Assembly (NCBI GenBank): GCA_023846275.1
Contig: JAIUJO010000071.1
Span: 270,249 to 334,248, forward strand
Length of the DNA stretch: 64,000 nt
Reading direction: 5' to 3'
DNA from: Vanilla planifolia
Taxonomy: Eukaryota; Streptophyta; Magnoliopsida; Asparagales; Orchidaceae
Made by a program: the position numbers and the translations under genes
In this document: in pieces, positions 51,899-64,000 of the stretch
Numbering within the stretch: the first letter of the stretch is position 1
How the letters are laid out: each line of letters starts with the position of its first letter
The notes under the pieces: model-generated
Told to the model about the DNA's origin: nothing
Seen by the model: the letters and a program-made list of their open reading frames with translations, nothing else
Databases searched by the model: none

Positions 51899-54800
51899 TA
51901 AAAATTAAATATATATGCTCACCCTTACTTCATGCTCACTTTACTAAATTCTATCTCTCACTTATCTAAACAAGAATCATTCACTCCTTTTGACACCATA
52001 AAAAATGGATGTGTAATTTATATAAATTACACCTAATTGTTTTCTAATGATTTGAAATTACTTTGTTGGAATGACTTAGTAAATATGTTGAACAATTCTT
52101 ATTGGTAGGAACATATTCAAATTCTATTAAGCCTTTGGCTTCTTGATCTCTAATAAAATGATATTTTATCGATGTGCTCGGTCCTAAAATGATGAACTTG
52201 ATTCTATGTTAAGGCCAAGGAAGTGGTAGTATTAATTCAAATTGGAATATATGAGAGATATAAAGCATAATCATCGAGTTATTGTCTTAACCATAATACT
52301 AGGGCAACACAACTCTTGGCTATTACATGGTTTTTGTGGTCGATAGGGATACGCAATTTTGCTTCTTACTTAACCATGAAATTAGACAATTTCTTAGGAA
52401 TTTTCATATACCTAAGGTACTTTTCTTATTTACCATAACACCTACAAAGTTTGAATCTATGTAATCTATAAGATCACTTCAAAAAATATTTTTATTGTAT
52501 TACACACTAGAATTCATTGTACATTTTAAATGCTTGAAAGTTAATTTTACTATCTTTATATGGCTTTCCTTAGGATTTGATTAGAATCTAGTATATAAGC
52601 CAACACTAAAAATTTATCTAATCTACTTTTTGTGAGATATAGTAATGTTCGAATAAGATCTCCATAAAGTTTTTGATTAATTGGTTTCCTAATTTTATCA
52701 AATTCTAAATGGATTAATTGATTTATTAGAATCTTTCTATGTTTCATATTTTTATAGCCAAATTTCTTGAATAATTCTTTTAAATACTTAGTTTGAGTAA
52801 TACAAACCTTATCTTTTAATTTCTTAATTCGTAATCCTAAGAAAAGTTCATCTTACCCATCATACTCATCTCAAACTCTGGTGTCATTAAGTAGCTAAAT
52901 TCATTATACATATTTTAATTTAAGCTTTCAAACATTATTTCATCAATATAAACTTTTACAAGCAATAAATTATCATTTAAGGATTTTAGGAATAATATGG
53001 CATCAACTTTTCCTTTCCTAGAACCACTATTAATGAGATAACTGCTTAATCTATGATACCTTGCATGGGGAGCTTGCTTAAGCTAGTAAAGTGTCTTCTT
53101 AAGCGTATATACATAATCACCATGTGCATGAGTCACAAAATTAGTGGGTTATTCTACATTCATATATTCTTTTGTTATCTCTTTTAAAAATTTACTTTTT
53201 ACATCCATTTAAAATATTTTCAAATTTTTATGACAAGAATATATTAAGAGAAGTTTAATACCTTTAATCTTTTTATAGGTGCAAATGACTCCTCAAAATC
53301 TATACGTTCAACTTGATTATAACCCTTAGTAACAAGTTTAGTTTTGTTTTTAATGGTCACTCTATTTTCCTTAAATTTATTTGAATACCCATTTGGTTCC
53401 AATTACTTATTAAACACTAGACTTATGAACTAATTTGCATAATTTGTTTCTTTCAAATTGATCTAATTTTTCATTCATTGCTTGAACCCAGTAGTCATCC
53501 TTAAGTGAATCTTCTATAGATACTAATTTTATGAAAGATACAAATGCACCATGACTAATTTCTTTCATAAAAGCTCTTGTCTTAACAATTTGATTAACAT
53601 CTCCTATTATTAATTCTTTTTGTTGTGAATCTTGATACTTCCAACCTTTAGGCAATTGATGACTAATCTCTTCTCCTTTTTTACTTTCAATTTTTTCTTC
53701 ATCCTCTTTTAAGTCCAAGTTTTTTAAAGACTTTATCTCTTCATGAAATTTTTTATTATTTATCTCTTGAATAGACTCATAAAATATTACATGCATTATC
53801 TCCTTTACTTTTTTGAGTTTCTATGTTATAAATTCTATAGGAATTCCTATGAAAAGTGTATCCAAATAGAATTCTTATACTTACTTTTTCATCAAACTTA
53901 TTCATGTTGAGTCTTTTATTATTAAGAAGGGTACATTTACACCCAAAATATATGAAAGTAGCTAACATTTGGCCCCTTATTTGTAAAACATTACTAAGAA
54001 GTTTTCCTAAGTATTGGCCTTAAAAAATTAATTCTATTTATAATATAAAAATTTGTATTATTTTCCTCCACCCAAAGATACTTTGGTACACTGCATTTAG
54101 CCAACATTGTTCTACCAATTTCTATGAAGTTTTTATTCTTTCATTATACAATCCCATTTTGTTAAGGTATATAAGGACATATAAATTGATGTCTGATTCT
54201 CTTTCCTTTGCAATAATCATAGAAATCATTATTCTTAAATTCACAACTATTATCACTTTGTATACAAGTAAATTTGAGATTGGTTTGTTTTTTTATCTTT
54301 TTTTATTAAATTAATAAAATTTTCAAAGGTCTCACCCTTACTCTTAAGAAATACAACACATGCATATCTAAAAACGTCATTAATAGTCACAAATCCACAT
54401 TTCTTTCCACCTAAAGTCAAGAGTTGTATGGGTCCAAAGAGGTCTAAACAAACTCCCTAAAGGTCTACTAATGGTTAAGCCATCTTTTAATTTAGAGGAA
54501 GATTTAACTTGCTTTCCTTTTTGACATGATTCACATATTTTTTCAATTAGTTTTGTTTGGTTTAGGAAGATCTCTACCTATATTTAAATTTCTTATTTTC
54601 TTTATAATAGAATAAGCTACATGACTTAGTCTCCTATGCCATAAATTATTCTTATTTAAATGTGTAACAAGATACTCTAGTCTTTTAACTTCTAGTTGAT
54701 CAAACTTAATCATATAAATGTCACTTTATCTTCTATCAAATAGTAATACATAATCATCTTTTGATTTTTTGTAATATTGAGTATCCAAATTAACAAAATA

Positions 54801-57800
54801 ACCATTATCATATAATTGTCTAATACTAATTAAATTAAATTCTAATCTATCATTAGGCATACCTATATTACCAATTCCAATTATCTTTTCTTAGAATTGT
54901 CCCTTAGTGTTACCCATTTATTTGGTCAATATTCTATTGATACAAATTTTGATCTCTCTCTAGTCAAATGTCATGAGCATCTACTATCCAACACCCAAGA
55001 CCTAAATCTTCATTTTGTTCTATACGTATTACTACATAAATTAAATAAATATTAAATTCTTAATCATTAAATATAACTCTTACTTGCTTAGTTTATATTC
55101 TTTCTTGTACACATAATTTCTAAGTATATTATTTCTAACTTATGAATGTTTTCAATACATCATATCTCCAAACCACAATTATGGAGACAACTTATGTTAA
55201 TATTTTTATTATTTAACTTTGGGAACCCAAGCAAGCTTGGATTGGATATTAATATTCACAACAAAAGAATTCATAATATCAATTTTAATTACTGATTTGA
55301 AACATGATTTCAAACAAGAAAAGTTCTTAATTTTACAATCCTTGATGGTATGCCATTTTTTTATAATAATAAAATTGTGTATTATTTGAAAAGTTTTGCA
55401 TGTATTTAAAATTACACATATTATTATGTTTAGAAAAATAAACACCATGTGAAGTATTAGAAAAGTTTGCATGTTTAGGAAAGCAGATTTTTATTTTTAA
55501 ACTAGTAATTTCCACTTTCAAAAAAGAATTCTCAATAATCATTGAAATTGTTTCATCACAAATTTGAAGCATTTTTTTTTCTTGTTCTCATCTTGTTTCA
55601 TAAAACAAATCTCAAAGATCAATATTTTCTTTGTAAAACTTTTTTAATGTTTAATGTACACACATTAAAAAAGTTAAATTACTAATAAATTCTATGTAAT
55701 TATTTTTACGAACATCATAAGGCCAAGAGCTTACCTCATTCTCTTCTTTTTTACTAAATGTGCTTCAATCAACATTTGCCATGAAGCACAAAATCCCTTC
55801 GTTCTTACTATTTGAAGTTGTAGGGTTAGAATCTTCTAAAGCACTCCAAGTAGCTTGAAAGGCTTTCATCTTCTTTATTCTATTCTATTTCTCATATTTT
55901 CTTTTAGTGTTTGTGAGTTGTGGACAATCTCGTATAATATGGCTCGTTTAACCATAATTATAATACCTTGGTGCCTTTAGCTTCTCCCTTCTTTTCTTTT
56001 TTTTCTTATATACAAAACTTTTTGTCAAATTTTTTGCTAAGCTTTTAATTTGAAAATTTACGTCTTCCTCCAAATCAATAAAAGAGATGGATATAATCTG
56101 AATCTAAATCTTCCTTTCATGCTTTAAATGCCAATGGTTTCTCTTTTCTTGCCTCATGCTTTGGCTTGCAAATAGAATTCTGTTCTTCAACTCCTCTATT
56201 CATCTCAATTTTTGTTGTTAATAATTTTCCTAGTAGTTCATCCAATGGACCTTATTTTTATCTTCGAGTGTCTTTATTATCATAATAAGAGGATCATAAT
56301 CTTTGGATAAAATCCTTAGTACCCTTTTTACAAGATCTGTATTAAAAAGTACTTTTCCAAGATTTGCTAATCCATTAGTAATATTATTGATTTGAATAAA
56401 CATCTTATTGTAATTTCTCTTGAATCTATTTTATATAGCTTATAACCATGTGTAAGAATATTTAATTTAATTTCTTTTACTTGCGAAGTTCTTCATAAGT
56501 AATTTTTGATTTTTTTTCCCAAACTTTATGTGTGGTACAAAAATTCATAACTTGATTAAATTCACTTGGAGACATACTATAATGAAGGTACTTTAGTACT
56601 CTTGTATTAAGCTATGTCATTCTTCTTTGATCACTACTAAATTCACTAAAAGACTTGATTTTATTTATTCATACCTCTATGTAAATCATATGATCTAGTA
56701 AGTACTTTCTAGTGTTCTAAATCAATTGAAAGAACAAAAGTTTTAAATAAATTTTTCTAATATAGATAAAAACTCACCCATGAATAATGGTGGGTAAACT
56801 AAAGAAGATCCTTCATCAAGTGTCACAACGATATTGACAATGAATGAAGATATTAAAAAATTAAGAAGTAATTAATGAACAAGTATTTTGGAGAGCATGC
56901 AAAAATGATAAAAGAGAGATTTAAATTAGTATGAAATGAAAATGATAATTAAGAAAACTAAACAAAATAATTAAAAAGGACAAGATGGATCATCCAAGTG
57001 ATTTTACACACTTCTTATAGGAAACTTGGACTAATACTAATTGAAATAAAAACTAGTGTACGAATCTCATAAGAGGGGGGTTAATTGCATACTTAGAAAT
57101 AAATTTTTTTATTTTTAAAGTAATTTATTTCTCAAAACTAATTTTATATTTATAAAAAGTATTGACTATATATATATTATTTTTAAAAATAATAAGAAAA
57201 ATGAAGATAAAAATTAAATTGAGATATAAGGATTTTTAGATGATTCAGTTCAAATTAGGACCTACAGATCCCCCCAATTGAGATCAAGAAAAAACACCAC
57301 TAATAAAAGGTTACAATTTGAGGTTTTTTCTTATAGTTCTTCTCCAACCTACTAATGTTTACTAGTTCAACCATAACCTAAGCTTTTATGAGTTCAATCT
57401 TAACTTAATTTTTTTATGAGATTAAATCAAACTTGAGTTTTTAAGAATGTCAAGCCACCAAACTAAATAGAAAAGAAAATACAACAAGTTGAAAAAAATT
57501 CAATAAATTTATATACCTTCTTATATTATAGTTTAATGGAACAAGCTACAATGAGCTAAAATATAAGCAAAGAAATGAGAATTTAAAAGTTTAGGCCTAC
57601 AAGGATTTGTTGGAAAATCTTGATGATTGAGAAGGAGATGTAGTTAGTTACTATTAGTATAATTTATGCCAATAGAATATTAAGCAGTGCTTTGTTAAGA
57701 TCTCAAAGTTTCATTCAAGTTCATTAGTTATTCTATTTATAATGGTTAGGTATTTATAAAAAAATTTTGATTGTAGGTGTTAGAATGTGCAGAAAGCTAT

Positions 57801-58898
57801 TTGAAAAATTATTGCCAAATAACTTTAAATGTTTTTACGAATATGCTAAAATATTTTTTTTAAAAATGGCTAATGCAATGACTAAATAATTAATAATTAG
57901 GTAGGATAGACTTGGGTCATTGGACCTGAATGAAGGTCATACAAATCATGAGATCCAATGTTAAATGAAGTAGAGGAGAGCTCCAATATGCAATCATCAC
58001 AATATATGATTAGATGGTGCTGGTGCTCCCAATTTTGGATGTAGATAGGCACAAGGGATTTTGTCCCACATTACAAATAAAGATAAGCATTTGGATTTCA
58101 TAATTTTTTTGCATAAGAGTAGTATTCAAACCTTAATTTGGGCTGGCTCCCCCTTTGTGTGCTCGAGAATTCATCCCCTCGGTGTACTGATAACATAAAG
58201 GTTTGTGCGAGTCAACTAATACACTACTTAGTTCGAGTGCTACCTGACTTCACCCATTGTCTTACCCCATTCTATTCAAGAATTCATCTTTAGCTAGAAT
58301 GGGCTCGACTAGATTTGGTTTCGACTATTTTCAAACCCAAAGCTTGTGAGTGACTGCTTGGGCATGCCTAACCCAAGAAGCTTTACCCTTGGGCACAAGT
58401 TGGGATGTGGTAGAAATATATATATATATATATAGATATATATTAGTTTAATCCATGCTTAGTAAGCAAACTAACTTTTAATTTGACAAGGATAAAATTT
58501 AATAAAGAAATGGGTAATGAGATTAAAAAACGAATCTTATTCATTTGCTAAATAAAGAAGATGATTGAAAAATTTGATGCTCAAAGTGATTTGAAATTGA
58601 TACAAAATTAGAGTGTCTTAAAATCAACAAGTTAATATTCTATTTCATATAAAGAAAAATTATTAACGCTTTAGTGCATATGTCTTCAATCTTTGAAACT
58701 TGCTAAATACTCAAAGGTTATTTGAAGACTATTGATTCACCATCTTCAATGGTGCATGGCTTGTTCATTAATAATTATACTTGATTCAAACTAAACAAAC
58801 CCATTAGAATAAAATGTTAAATATTTAATACTTGACTTATCGAATACAAAGGTGACCTGATGGTACTTGTAAGCATATTTGATCTCATGGTTTTGTTT
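51899..58898 (-). repeat. Tandem unit 8 (7000 bp)
   Basis: Full-length partner of unit 7 and near-copy of unit 6, with marker C at 56180. Substitutions noticed against unit 6 are the ATGTTGAAC variant near 52083 and CTATTAG near 57652. AT microsatellite (AT)9. Confidence 0.96.
52048..56817 (-). pseudogene. Unit 8: dead copia gag-pol
   Basis: Full domain set, matching unit 6. Open pieces are 52556-52747, 53410-53796, 53777-53968 and 55209-55572, with the same translations as the corresponding unit 6 pieces. Confidence 0.92.
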
Positions 58899-59047
58899 TA
58901 AAAATTAAATATATATGCTCACCCTTACTTCATGCTCACTTTACTAAATTCTTTCTCTCACTTATCTAAACAAGAATCATTCACTCCTTTTGACACCATA
59001 AAAAATGGATGTGTAATTTATATAAATTACACCTAATTGTTTTCTAA

Positions 59048-62000
59048 TGATTTGAAATTACTTTGTTGGAATGACTTAGTAAATATGTTGACCAATTCTT
59101 ATTGGTAGGAACATATTCAAATTCTATTAAGCCTTTGGCTTCTTGATCTCTAATAAAATGATATTTTATCGATGTGCTCGGTCCTAAAATGATGAACTTG
59201 ATTCTATGTTAAGGCCAAGGAAGTGGTAGTATTAATTCAAATTGGAATATATGAGAGATATAAAGCATAATCATCGAGTTATTGTCTTAACCATAATACT
59301 AGGGCAACACAACTCTTGGCTATTACATGGTTTTTGTGGTCGATAGGGATACGCAATTTTGCTTCTTACTTAACCATGAAATTAGACAATTTCTTAGGAA
59401 TTTTCATATACCTAAGGTACTTTTCTTATTTACCATAACACCTACAAAGTTTGAATCTATGTAATCTATAAGATCACTTCAAAAAATATTTTTATTGTAT
59501 TACACACTAGAATTCATTGTACATTTTAAATGCTTGAAAGTTAATTTTACTATCTTTATATGGCTTTCCTTAGGATTTGATTAGAATCTAGTATATAAGC
59601 CAACACTAAAAATTTATCTAATCTACTTTTTGTGAGATATAGTAATGTTCGAATAAGATCTCCATAAAGTTTTTGATTAATTGGTTTCCTAATTTTATCA
59701 AATTCTAAATGGATTAATTGATTTATTAGAATCTTTCTATGTTTCATATTTTTATAGCCAAATTTCTTGAATAATTCTTTTAAATACTTAGTTTGAGTAA
59801 TACAAACCTTATCTTTTAATTTCTTAATTCGTAATCCTAAGAAAAGTTCATCTTACCCATCATACTCATCTCAAACTCTGGTGTCATTAAGTAGCTAAAT
59901 TCATTATACATATTTTAATTTAAGCTTTCAAACATTATTTCATCAATATAAACTTTTACAAGCAATAAATTATCATTTAAGGATTTTAGGAATAATATGG
60001 CATCAACTTTTCCTTTCCTAGAACCACTATTAATGAGATAACTGCTTAATCTATGATACCTTGCATGGGGAGCTTGCTTAAGCTAGTAAAGTGTCTTCTT
60101 AAGCGTATATACATAATCACCATGTGCATGAGTCACAAAATTAGTGGGTTATTCTACATTCATATATTCTTTTGTTATCTCTTTTAAAAATTTACTTTTT
60201 ACATCCATTTAAAATATTTTCAAATTTTTATGACAAGAATATATTAAGAGAAGTTTAATACCTTTAATCTTTTTATAGGTGCAAATGACTCCTCAAAATC
60301 TATACGTTCAACTTGATTATAACCCTTAGTAACAAGTTTAGTTTTGTTTTTAATGGTCACTCTATTTTCCTTAAATTTATTTGAATACCCATTTGGTTCC
60401 AATTACTTATTAAACACTAGACTTATGAACTAATTTGCATAATTTGTTTCTTTCAAATTGATCTAATTTTTCATTCATTGCTTGAACCCAGTAGTCATCC
60501 TTAAGTGAATCTTCTATAGATACTAATTTTATGAAAGATACAAATGCACCATGACTAATTTCTTTCATAAAAGCTCTTGTCTTAACAATTTGATTAACAT
60601 CTCCTATTATTAATTCTTTTTGTTGTGAATCTTGATACTTCCAACCTTTAGGCAATTGATGACTAATCTCTTCTCCTTTTTTACTTTCAATTTTTTCTTC
60701 ATCCTCTTTTAAGTCCAAGTTTTTTAAAGACTTTATCTCTTCATGAAATTTTTTATTATTTATCTCTTGAATAGACTCATAAAATATTACATGCATTATC
60801 TCCTTTACTTTTTTGAGTTTCTATGTTATAAATTCTATAGGAATTCCTATGAAAAGTGTATCCAAATAGAATTCTTATACTTACTTTTTCATCAAACTTA
60901 TTCATGTTGAGTCTTTTATTATTAAGAAGGGTACATTTACACCCAAAATATATGAAAGTAGCTAACATTTGGCCCCTTATTTGTAAAACATTACTAAGAA
61001 GTTTTCCTAAGTATTGGCCTTAAAAAATTAATTCTATTTATAATATAAAAATGTGTATTATTTTCCTCCACCCAAAGATACTTTGGTACACTGCATTTAG
61101 CCAACATTGTTCTACCAATTTCTATGAAGTTTTTATTCTTTCATTATACAATCCCATTTTGTTAAGGTATATAAGGACATATAAATTGATGTCTGATTCT
61201 CTTTCCTTTGCAATAATCATAGAAATCATTATTCTTAAATTCACAACTATTATCACTTTGTATACAAGTAAATTTGAGATTGGTTTGTTTTTTTATCTTT
61301 TTTTATTAAATTAATAAAATTTTCAAAGGTCTCACCCTTACTCTTAAGAAATACAACACATGCATATCTAAAAACGTCATTAATAGTCACAAATCCACAT
61401 TTCTTTCCACCTAAAGTCAAGAGTTGTATGGGTCCAAAGAGGTCTAAACAAACTTCCTAAAGGTCTACTAATGGTTAAGCCATCTTTTAATTTAGAGGAA
61501 GATTTAACTTGCTTTCCTTTTTGACATGATTCACATATTTTTTCAATTAGTTTTGTTTGGTTTAGGAAGATCTCTACCTATATTTAAATTTCTTATTTTC
61601 TTTATAATAGAATAAGCTACATGACTTAGTCTCCTATGCCATAAATTATTCTTATTTAAATGTGTAACAAGATACTCTAGTCTTTTAACTTCTAGTTGAT
61701 CAAACTTAATCATATAAATGTCACTTTATCTTCTATCAAATAGTAATACATAATCATCTTTTGATTTTTTGTAATATTGAGTATCCAAATTAACAAAATA
61801 ACCATTATCATATAATTGTCTAATACTAATTAAATTAAATTCTAATCTATCATTAGGCATACCTATATTACCAATTCCAATTATCTTTTCTTAGAATTGT
61901 CCCTTAGTGTTACCCATTTATTTGGTCAATATTCTATTGATACAAATTTTGATCTCTCTCTAGTCAAATGTCATGAGCATCTACTATCCAACACCCAAGA

Positions 62001-63805
62001 CCTAAATCTTCATTTTGTTCTATACGTATTACTACATAAATTAAATAAATATTAAATTCTTAATCATTAAATATAACTCTTACTTGCTTAGTTTATATTC
62101 TTTCTTGTACACATAATTTCTAAGTATATTATTTCTAACTTATGAATGTTTTCAATACATCATATCTCCAAACCACAATTATGGAGACAACTTATGTTAA
62201 TATTTTTATTATTTAACTTTGGGAACCCAAGCAAGCTTGGATTGGATATTAATATTCACAACAAAAGAATTCATAATATCAATTTTAATTACTGATTTGA
62301 AACATGATTTCAAACAAGAAAAGTTCTTAATTTTACAATCCTTGATGGTATGCCATTTTTTTATAATAATAAAATTGTGTATTATTTGAAAAGTTTTGCA
62401 TGTATTTAAAATTACACATATTATTATGTTTAGAAAAATAAACACCATGTGAAGTATTAGAAAAGTTTGCATGTTTAGGAAAGCAGATTTTTATTTTTAA
62501 ACTAGTAATTTCCACTTTCAAAAAAGAATTCTCAATAATCATTGAAATTGTTTCATCACAAATTTGAAGCATTTTTTTTTCTTGTTCTCATCTTGTTTCA
62601 TAAAACAAATCTCAAAGATCAATATTTTCTTTGTAAAACTTTTTTAATGTTTAATGTACACACATTAAAAAAGTTAAATTACTAATAAATTCTATGTAAT
62701 TATTTTTACGAACATCATAAGGCCAAGAGCTTACCTCATTCTCTTCTTTTTTACTAAATGTGCTTCAATCAACATTTGCCATGAAGCACAAAATCCCTTC
62801 GTTCTTACTATTTGAAGTTGTAGGGTTAGAATCTTCTAAAGCACTCCAAGTAGCTGAAAGGCTTTCATCTTCTTTATCTATTCTATTTCTCATATTTTCT
62901 TTTAGTGTTGTGAGTTGTGGACAATCTCGTATAATATGGCTCGTTTAACCATAATTATAATACCTTGGTGCCTTTAGCTTCTCCCTTCTTTCTTTTTTTC
63001 TTATATACAAAACTTTTTGTCAAATTTTTTGCTAAGCTTTTAATTTGAAAATTTACGTCTTCCTCCAAATCAATAAAAGAGATGGATATAATCTGAATCT
63101 AAATCTTCCTTTCATGCTTTAAATGCCAATGGTTCTCTTTTCTTGCCTCATGCTTTGGCTTGCAAATAGAATTTTGTTCTTCAACCCTCTATTCATCTCA
63201 ATTTTTGTTGTTAATAATTTTCCTAGTAGTTCATCCAATGGACCTTATTTTTATCTTCGAGTGTCTTTATTATCATAATAAGAGGATCATAATCTTTGGA
63301 TAAAATCCTTAGTACCCTTTTTACAAGATCTGTATTAAAAAGTACTTTTCCAAGATTTGCTAATCCATTAGTAATATTATTGATTTGAATAAACATCTTA
63401 TTGTAATTTCTCTTGAATCTATTTTATATAGCTTATACCATGTGTAAGAATATTTAATTTAATTTCTTTTACTTGCGAAGTTCTTCATAAGTAATTTTGA
63501 TTTTTTTTCCCAACTTTATGTGTGGTACAAAAATTCATAACTTGATTAAATTCACTTGGAGACATACTATAATGAAGGTACTTTAGTACTCTTGTATAAG
63601 CTATGTCATTCTTCTTTGATCACTACTAAATTCACTAAAAGACTTGATTTTATTTATTCATACCTCTATGTAAATCATATGATCTAGTAAGTACTTTCTA
63701 GTGTTCTAAATCAATTGAAAGAACAAAAGTTTTAAATAAATTTTCTAATATAGATAAAAACTCACCCATGAATAATGGTGGGTAAACTAAAGAAGATCCT
63801 TCATC
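59048..63805 (-). pseudogene. Unit 9: dead copia gag-pol
   Basis: Open pieces are 59556-59747, 60410-60796, 60777-60968 and 62209-62572, identical in translation to those of unit 8. The gag part beyond 62,850 carries a dozen extra one-base indels that further break the frame. At least some of these are likely sequencing errors. Confidence 0.9.
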
Positions 63806-64000
63806 AAGTGTCACAACGATATTGGACAATGAATGAAGATATTAAAAAATTAAGAAGTAATTAATGAACAAGTATTTTGGAGAGCATGCAAAAATGATAA
63901 AAGAGAGATTTAAATTAGTATGAAATGAAAATGATAATTAAGAAAACTAAACAAAATAATTAAAAGGACAAGATGGATCATCCAAGTGATTTTACACACT
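62850..64000. other. Stretch with dense one-base indels against units 5-8
   Basis: Compared with the same positions in units 5-8, single bases are missing near 62855, 62878, 62908, 62990 (two), 63133, 63186, 63437, 63497, 63508, 63596, 63743 and 63964, and one is added near 63825 (TTGGAC for TTGAC). Most fall in short homopolymers. The preceding 3.9 kb of unit 9 keeps an exact 7000-bp offset to unit 8. An abrupt change of this kind suggests lower consensus quality. Confidence 0.8.

Larger units (their letters stand above)
4170..64000 (-). repeat. Macrosatellite: head-to-tail array of about 7-kb copia-derived units
   Basis: The same sequence recurs at offsets of 6963, 6997, 6959, 6957, 6426, 7000, 6426 and 7000 bp, always in the same orientation. 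The units join without any unrelated sequence between them. Unit starts were set at the word TAAAAATTAAATATATATGC, chosen because the first copy begins there next to the CA satellite; the choice is otherwise arbitrary. The strand given is that of the retrotransposon remnant. Shared dead codons in every unit argue for spread by unequal crossing-over or another DNA-level tandem process. The array runs off the right edge of the window. Confidence 0.97.
58899..64000 (-). repeat. Tandem unit 9 (first 5102 bp, cut by window end)
   Basis: Full length on the left (no 574-bp deletion) yet with marker T at 63174, which otherwise goes with the deleted units. It therefore breaks the alternation. Up to about 62,850 it matches unit 8 at a constant 7000-bp offset without indels. 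After that, many single-base indels appear (see the separate entry). Private substitutions include TTCTTTCTC near 58953, ATGTGTATT near 61051 and CTTCC near 61454. Confidence 0.95.

Noticed and set aside
61051-61314. 87-codon plus-strand frame in unit 9
   Set aside because: Created by a single substitution giving an ATG (ATGTGTATT), and antisense to the integrase remnant.
62760-62948. 62-codon plus-strand frame in unit 9
   Set aside because: It exists only because of the one-base deletions in the probable low-quality stretch. Units 5-8 lack it.
4170-64000. Independent copia insertions nested in tandem
   Set aside because: Units join without target-site duplications, share the same dead codons and have the same phase, so tandem duplication explains them better.

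Overview
This window looks like nuclear DNA of a plant, most likely a flowering plant. It is AT-rich. Apart from one low-complexity block it consists almost entirely of decayed Ty1/copia retrotransposon sequence with plant-type gag, protease, integrase, reverse transcriptase and RNase H remnants. I see no intact protein-coding gene, no rRNA or tRNA gene and no CRISPR array. The species cannot be named from the sequence.

Layout. Bases 1-4147 are a degenerate CA-rich satellite (CACA/CATGCA/ATGTGC words) with the CA-rich strand always on the + strand and long stretches of strict pyrimidine-purine alternation. After a short AT-rich joint (4148-4169), bases 4170-64000 are one head-to-tail tandem array (macrosatellite) with a period near 7 kb. 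Eight complete units and a ninth cut by the window end are present: 4171-11133 (6963 bp), 11134-18130 (6997), 18131-25089 (6959), 25090-32046 (6957), 32047-38472 (6426), 38473-45472 (7000), 45473-51898 (6426), 51899-58898 (7000) and 58899-64000 (cut). I call them units 1 to 9.

Each unit carries about 4.7 kb of dead copia gag-pol on the minus strand, in the order gag, two zinc knuckles, protease, GAG-pre-integrase, integrase, reverse transcriptase, RNase H. Integrase before reverse transcriptase identifies copia rather than gypsy. A further 2.1 kb is non-coding, and probably holds the 3' untranslated tail and LTR-derived sequence. All units share the same inactivating changes, so the array grew as DNA after the element had died, not by repeated retrotransposition.

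The array has two histories. Units 1-4 are more diverged and are mosaics of at least two variant types. Units 5-9 are nearly identical. Units 5+6 and 7+8 form a 13,426-bp dimeric higher-order repeat in which one member has lost 574 bp, including RNase H, between two TCTAAT words. Unit 9 breaks the alternation. From about 62,850 to the end, unit 9 suddenly collects about a dozen one-base indels, which looks more like unpolished assembly than biology.
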